DNA of 10,813 bases from Candidatus Delongbacteria bacterium (GTDB lineage Bacteria > UBA4055). The stretch spans positions 1 through 10,813 of the forward strand of contig JAQVNT010000037.1 of NCBI GenBank assembly GCA_028702975.1, read 5' to 3'. The notes under the pieces are model-generated. The model made no database searches, was not told the origin of the DNA, and worked only from the letters and a program-made list of their open reading frames with translations. Both the position numbers and the translations under genes were made by a program. Below, one piece after another: positions 7,527-10,813 of this stretch (the first letter of the stretch is position 1; each line of letters opens with the position of its first letter).

Positions 7527-8528
7527 TTACCTTCCGAGCATTGTTATCAGGTCAATTATCCTGTTCGAATAGCCGAACTCATTGTCATACCAGGCGATGA
7601 GCTGAACAGTATTGCCGTTTATTACTTTTGTTGAAAGAGAATCGAAAACGCACGACTCCGGTCTTCGTATAATATCGGATGACACAACAGGATCGCTGCA
7701 GTAAGCGATTATGTTCTTCATACAGCTTTCGGTGCTCTTTTCAATTATTCTGTTCAGGCGTGATATGTCAGTTTTTTTCTTTAGTACTATCACCAGCTCT
7801 GCGAGAGCTCCGTCCAATACGGGAACTCTTGTAGCCATGCCGTCGAATCTGTCTTTTAATTGCGGCATAACCTCACGGATCGCTTTTACGGCGGAAGTGG
7901 TAGTCGGAATAATGTTATAACCTGCTGCCCTTGACCTCCTGAGATCCTCATGTCCGGAATCGGTTATGTTCTGATTTCCCGTTACGGGATGAACGGTATT
8001 CAGAAAAGCAGATCCGATCCCGATCTCATTATCGATCACATAAAGCAGAGGACATACGCAGTTTGCGGTGCATGAAGCATTGGAAACGATCCTGTCTCCG
8101 GATTTCAGTTCTTTATCGTTGACACCCATTATAACGGTTCTGTCAACTTCATCTTCAGACGGACATGAAAGTATTACTTTTTTTGCGCCCGCATCGATAA
8201 ACTTCTGAAGTTGTTCTCTTTTTTTGAATCTGCCTGACGATTCTATCATTATATCCACTTTCCATTCTCGGCAGGGTATTTCTGAAGGTGAGCCGGCGTG
8301 TGTCAGAGGGATTTTTGTATCTCCGATCACGAGATGGTTTCCAATTACCTTTACGGACCGGTTAAGTGTTCCCTGCACAGTATCATATTTTATCAAATGG
8401 GTAAGTGCCTCAGACGACAGAGTGTCATTAATTCCTGCGATCTCGATATGCGGGTGGTCCAGCAGCAGACGGAAGACAGTTCTTCCTATCCTGCCGAGTC
8501 CGTTTATTCCGACTTTGATCTTTCTCAT
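7527..8528 (-). CDS. gap: glyceraldehyde-3-phosphate dehydrogenase, class I
   Basis: A 333-residue enzyme of normal family length that would catalyse phosphorylating oxidation of glyceraldehyde 3-phosphate to 1,3-bisphosphoglycerate in the cytosol, or the reverse. It shows GINGLGRIG (7-15), Asp35 in GIND as expected for NAD binding, SNASCTANC with nucleophile Cys153, His180 in NTVHPVTGNQ, DLRRSRAA (195-202), IIPTTTSAVKA (206-216), Arg234 in TRVP, and WYDNEFGYSN (313-322). Changes from the consensus include SCTTNC to SCTANC, HATTATQ-type to HPVTGNQ, and TTTG to TTTS. They fall in the phosphate-contact loops and could shift substrate preference or reduce efficiency. The ATG at 8528 has AGAAGG (8539-8534) 5 nt upstream and a promoter about 40-65 bases upstream. 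The PPDK-like gene follows after only 3 nt, so the two are co-transcribed. Confidence 0.94.
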   Translation of the reverse strand: MRKIKVGINGLGRIGRTVFRLLLDHPHIEIAGINDTLSSEALTHLIKYDTVQGTLNRSVKVIGNHLVIGDTKIPLTHAGSPSEIPCREWKVDIMIESSGRFKKREQLQKFIDAGAKKVILSCPSEDEVDRTVIMGVNDKELKSGDRIVSNASCTANCVCPLLYVIDNEIGIGSAFLNTVHPVTGNQNITDSGHEDLRRSRAAGYNIIPTTTSAVKAIREVMPQLKDRFDGMATRVPVLDGALAELVIVLKKKTDISRLNRIIEKSTESCMKNIIAYCSDPVVSSDIIRRPESCVFDSLSTKVINGNTVQLIAWYDNEFGYSNRIIDLITMLGR

Positions 8529-8565
8529 CTGTACCTTCTAAAATTCATATATTACGAAACGGTAA

Positions 8566-8593
8566 TTTATACTTTTTTTATAAGTAAAATCAA
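8566..8593 (-). promoter_or_regulatory. sigma-70-type promoter for the gap/PPDK-like operon
   Basis: On the minus strand -35 TTGATT (8593-8588), a 16-bp A-rich spacer and -10 TATAAA (8571-8566) lie in the 99-nt gap between the DUF3343 gene and gap. No terminator hairpin is seen in this gap, so transcripts from the selenium-type genes may also run into gap. Confidence 0.62.
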
Positions 8594-8627
8594 GGGAATT
8601 GTTTAAGTAGAAAATCGTATGGAATTT

Positions 8628-8849
8628 TTATATCTGTTCGATCCTGTCGAACTCAATGTTTTCTTTTTCCATCAGAGCTGAAACCTGTCCAGCACTTAGA
8701 GTATCAAACCTGACACAGTAACCGCAGTCTGAACTGAGTTCACGCGGAACGGGGACTAGTTTGTGTCCGATTTTAGCCTTCTTAAGAGCATCTGCTGCCC
8801 ACATCGCATAATTTGATGAATGGAATAAAATCACCGATTCACCGCTCAT
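8628..8849 (-). CDS. DUF3343 protein, putative Se/S carrier
   Basis: A 73-residue protein with the DUF3343 (putative Se/S carrier-like) pattern: an opening strand with ILFHSSNYAMWAADALKKA (about 7-25), then LVPVPRELSSDCGYCVRF (31-48), and a C-terminal segment ending in EFDRIEQI. The conserved SSDCG cysteine (Cys42) is present. A second cysteine (Cys45) makes a CGYC pair that could hold selenium or sulfur, or form a disulfide. The family is linked by comparative genomics to selenium-utilisation genes; a biochemical role is not established to my knowledge. The start overlaps the desulfurase stop by one base (TGATG), with GGGGG just upstream in the desulfurase coding end, so the two are translationally coupled. 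Confidence 0.85.
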   Translation of the reverse strand: MSGESVILFHSSNYAMWAADALKKAKIGHKLVPVPRELSSDCGYCVRFDTLSAGQVSALMEKENIEFDRIEQI

Positions 8850-10003
8850 CAGTTTCCCCCCGCGATCTCTTTCAGCGCTTTTACGGCTGAATCGATCTCA
8901 TCCCTTGTGTTGAATACGGAAAAACCGAACCTGACTGTACCTTCCGGGAAAGTTCCGATGCGCCGGTGCGCCAGCGGCGCACAGTGGAGTCCCTGCCTGG
9001 ACATGATCCCGTACAGGTCAGACAGCTTCATTGTGACTTCTGAAACGCTGAGTCCTTCTATCGTGAATGAAACAACGCCGTAACCCTCCGTTTCTGACTG
9101 CGTTACAAAACCTTTAACATGCTTCTTTGCTTTTTCAATGAAATACTTCTGAAGGGTCTGTTTATGAAGCTGTACAGATTTTAGCCCTTCGGGAAGGGAG
9201 TTGAGAAAATCGATCCCTTTTGAGAGCCCGGCAATGCCGGCTGCGTTCAGCGTTCCGCTCTCGAACTTGTCGGGCATAAACGCGGGCTGAACCGTTTTGT
9301 CCGACAGGCTCCCTGTACCGCCTTCTTTCAGCGGCCTTATCCGGTTGAAGTCGAAACCGTCCCGGATCACCATTCCGCCCGTTCCTGTCGGCCCGTAGAG
9401 CCCCTTGTGGCCGGTGAAGCAGACGATATCGATATAATCAGCGCACATATCCAAAGGAATTATGCCGGCCGACTGAGCGCAGTCCAGGATCGTCAAAACT
9501 CCCTTGGAACGGCATAATTCTCCTATTTCCCTCACAGGCTGAACTGCGCCTGTAACATTCGACATGTGGTTTATTACCAAGACTTTTGTTGCCGGTTTTA
9601 TGGCTTTAATCACTTCCTCAACCGACAGCACTCCCCTGTCATCTCCTTCAAGAACTGAAAATGTAATTATTCCGTCCTCTTCAAGACGCTTTAGAGGCCT
9701 CATAACGCTGTTATGTTCCATCGCTGACGTAATTACATGATCGCCTTTTATGAGTAAACCTTTGACTGCAGTGTTGAGGGCTTCAGTTGCATTCGAAGTG
9801 AAGATCACATTCATCGGACTTTTTAAACCGAAGAATACGGCGACTTTTTTACGCGCCTCAAAAACTATCTCTCCCGCTTTAACAGACTGACTGTGCCCGG
9901 CCCTTCCCGGATTAGCTCCAATTTTAGTCATAAAATATATCACTGCATCAGTTACCTGAGACGGTTTGGGATAAGATGTCGCTGAATTATCAAAGTATAT
10001 CAT
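8849..10003 (-). CDS. cysteine desulfurase/selenocysteine lyase-like PLP enzyme
   Basis: A 384-residue class V aminotransferase-fold protein. It begins directly with MIYFDNSATSYPKP, as in the N-terminally short subfamily (TIGR01977/EF2568-like) often found with selenium genes. PLP-site features are TSNATEALN (69-77), MEHNS with His97, Asp174 in LDCAQSAG, and Schiff-base Lys200 in TGHKGLYGPTGTGG. The catalytic cysteine candidate is Cys341 in RQGLHCAPLAHR. It would remove sulfur or selenium from L-cysteine or L-selenocysteine, giving alanine and an enzyme-bound persulfide or selenide for the neighbouring carrier proteins. Which chalcogen it prefers cannot be read from the sequence. The start at 10003 is supported by GGAGG (10015-10011) 7 nt upstream and a promoter. 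It ends in tandem in-frame TGA TGA, overlapping the DUF3343 start. Confidence 0.9.
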   Translation of the reverse strand: MIYFDNSATSYPKPSQVTDAVIYFMTKIGANPGRAGHSQSVKAGEIVFEARKKVAVFFGLKSPMNVIFTSNATEALNTAVKGLLIKGDHVITSAMEHNSVMRPLKRLEEDGIITFSVLEGDDRGVLSVEEVIKAIKPATKVLVINHMSNVTGAVQPVREIGELCRSKGVLTILDCAQSAGIIPLDMCADYIDIVCFTGHKGLYGPTGTGGMVIRDGFDFNRIRPLKEGGTGSLSDKTVQPAFMPDKFESGTLNAAGIAGLSKGIDFLNSLPEGLKSVQLHKQTLQKYFIEKAKKHVKGFVTQSETEGYGVVSFTIEGLSVSEVTMKLSDLYGIMSRQGLHCAPLAHRRIGTFPEGTVRFGFSVFNTRDEIDSAVKALKEIAGGN

Positions 10004-10029
10004 TTTCTGACCTCCGATTTTGTCTCTGT

Positions 10030-10058
10030 ATTATATGAAACATCGACCTGTTAAACAA
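10030..10058 (-). promoter_or_regulatory. sigma-70-type promoter for the desulfurase/DUF3343 pair
   Basis: On the minus strand -35 TTGTTT (10058-10053), a 17-bp spacer and a perfect -10 TATAAT (10035-10030) lie in the 66-nt gap between the TusA-like gene and the desulfurase. The pattern closely resembles the promoter in front of the divergent GAPDH. Confidence 0.7.
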
Positions 10059-10069
10059 GCGATATCGGA

Positions 10070-10276
10070 TCATTTCTCAGCTTTTATTATTTTGTGATCA
10101 TCTTTTTCTTCGGTCGAAAATTTATAACCTTTATTATCGAGTATTCTTGTTACATTCTCGTATGAGGCTTCGCTGTCAACGAGAACTTCGAACTGTTTTT
10201 CCCCTCCAACTATCTCTCTTGTCACCATTATTACAGGCTGAGGGCATGAAAGTCCTCTGGTGTCAACTGTTTTCAT
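10070..10276 (-). CDS. TusA/SirA-like sulfurtransferase
   Basis: A 68-residue protein covering a single TusA/SirA domain: a DTRGLSCPQPV motif with active cysteine Cys11, the central LVDSEASYENVTRIL region (32-46), and the final strand before KIIKAEK. Such proteins accept persulfide sulfur (or possibly selenium) on the CPxP cysteine and pass it on. Next to yedE it corresponds to the N-terminal domain of the selenium-associated YedF. The usual C-terminal DsrE-like domain is absent, and no continuation is seen after the stop. The start at 10276 has AAGGGG (10288-10283) 6 nt upstream, in the 12-nt gap after the yedE stop, so the pair is an operon. Confidence 0.9.
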   Translation of the reverse strand: MKTVDTRGLSCPQPVIMVTREIVGGEKQFEVLVDSEASYENVTRILDNKGYKFSTEEKDDHKIIKAEK

Positions 10277-10288
10277 TATTATCCCCTT

Positions 10289-10813
10289 TTATGCTGTTTT
10301 TCTTTTCTGTGTCATAGTTATCGCTATTACGAAAGTGAATACGAGTCCAATTATTGTTCCCCACATTCCGAACTCTCCGATTCCTTTGGGCGAACTTGCC
10401 ATGGCGAAATTGTGAGAGAATCCAGCTCCGACTATCATCCCCAATACAAATACTCCCGCGTCCGTGTCGCCTTCACCTGAAAGAATGAGCTGCCTTCCCG
10501 GACAACCCCCTGAAAGCGCAAATGCGAATCCTGAAAGCATCATGCCCAGAAAGTTCCAGAGGTGAAGGTTATGAGCTATCGGTTGATTTTCGAAGCCCGC
10601 GTTGAACTGACCGAGGATCAGGTTCATTACAAGAACTGAGAGAGTGAATGCTCCGATACCTGATATCAGATGAAAATCTCGCACGAGGATAACATCTCTG
10701 ATAGATCCCATGGTGCAGAAACGGCTTCGCTGCGCCAGACCGCCGACTATCAAACCTGCGATCAGACTGATGATAAGCGGAGCCTTCATCGAACCGGGGC
10801 CGGAAATACTTGT
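10289..10813 (-). CDS. yedE: YedE/YeeE-family selenium (or sulfur) transporter, C-terminal part
   Basis: The frame is open to the window edge (174 codons plus stop), so the 5' half is missing. The Met at 10789 is probably internal, because the codons before it read TSISGPGS. Counting from that Met, there are about five hydrophobic membrane segments (roughly 5-20, 42-60, 78-95, 112-128, 141-160). Conserved motifs are AQRSRFCTMGSIRD (19-32, Cys25) and SGGCPGRQL (93-101, Cys96), followed by GEGDTDAG and NFAMASSPKG. These match the YedE subfamily linked to selenium metabolism; YeeE relatives import thiosulfate through conserved cysteines. It would act in the inner membrane and feed the adjacent TusA-like carrier. 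The protein ends in a positively charged tail, TQKRKTA. Selenium versus sulfur as cargo is inferred from the gene neighbourhood. Confidence 0.88.
   Translation of the reverse strand, partial: TSISGPGSMKAPLIISLIAGLIVGGLAQRSRFCTMGSIRDVILVRDFHLISGIGAFTLSVLVMNLILGQFNAGFENQPIAHNLHLWNFLGMMLSGFAFALSGGCPGRQLILSGEGDTDAGVFVLGMIVGAGFSHNFAMASSPKGIGEFGMWGTIIGLVFTFVIAITMTQKRKTA

Noticed and set aside
1390..8606. Numerous plus-strand open frames of 60-140 codons
   Set aside because: They lie opposite strongly supported minus-strand genes, lack recognisable domains and good ribosome binding sites, and read as antisense shadows.
8529..8627. Search for a terminator after the DUF3343 gene
   Set aside because: No stem followed by a T-run could be found; the gap holds only the gap promoter and ribosome binding site.
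10004..10072. Possible selenocysteine readthrough of the TusA-like TGA stop
   Set aside because: Readthrough adds only a few codons before TAA, and the extension overlaps the next promoter; no SECIS-like hairpin is evident.

Overview
All supportable genes in this window lie on the minus strand and are packed tightly, so transcription runs from the right edge to the left edge. The organism looks like an anaerobic bacterium of moderate G+C. The proteins do not closely match any model organism. Three clear sigma-70-type promoters (TTGnTT, 16-17 bp spacer, TATAAT/TATAAA) and strong AGGAGG-type ribosome binding sites argue against a typical Bacteroidetes signal set. The ABC-F protein is nevertheless of the FCB-group/Uup type. 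A poorly cultured phylum near the FCB group or the spirochaetes is my guess, at low confidence.

Right part (about 10813 to 8628): a selenium/sulfur-handling gene set. It holds the C-terminal half of a YedE-type membrane transporter (cut by the window edge), a stand-alone TusA/SirA-like sulfurtransferase, a class V aminotransferase of the cysteine desulfurase/selenocysteine lyase type, and a DUF3343 putative Se/S carrier. A promoter lies in front of the desulfurase. The set reads as uptake, carrier, chalcogen release and second carrier. Neither selD nor any Sec codon is visible here.

Middle part (8528 to 2086): the most unusual block. A class I GAPDH is followed after 3 nt by a 1361-residue protein. 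Its C-terminal third is a pyruvate phosphate dikinase (PPDK) ATP-grasp domain plus the phosphohistidine swivelling domain. The pyruvate/PEP-binding barrel of PPDK is absent, and about 870 residues of unrecognised, apparently helical sequence stand in front. Next, from its own promoter, comes a second, highly divergent 416-residue GAPDH. Two GAPDH paralogues flanking a PPDK-like protein with no PEP domain suggests a dedicated lower-glycolytic or phosphate-transfer module.

Left part (2088 to 1): an ABC-F translation-associated ATPase. Its start codon abuts an intrinsic terminator hairpin that buries its ribosome binding site, and a possible 19-codon leader peptide runs through that hairpin into the ATPase start. 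At the extreme left edge, the ABC-F stop overlaps the beginning of an EamA/DMT-family transporter that appears to start at CTG. No gene-free stretch exceeds about 100 bases, and I see no tRNA, rRNA, CRISPR array or insertion sequence.
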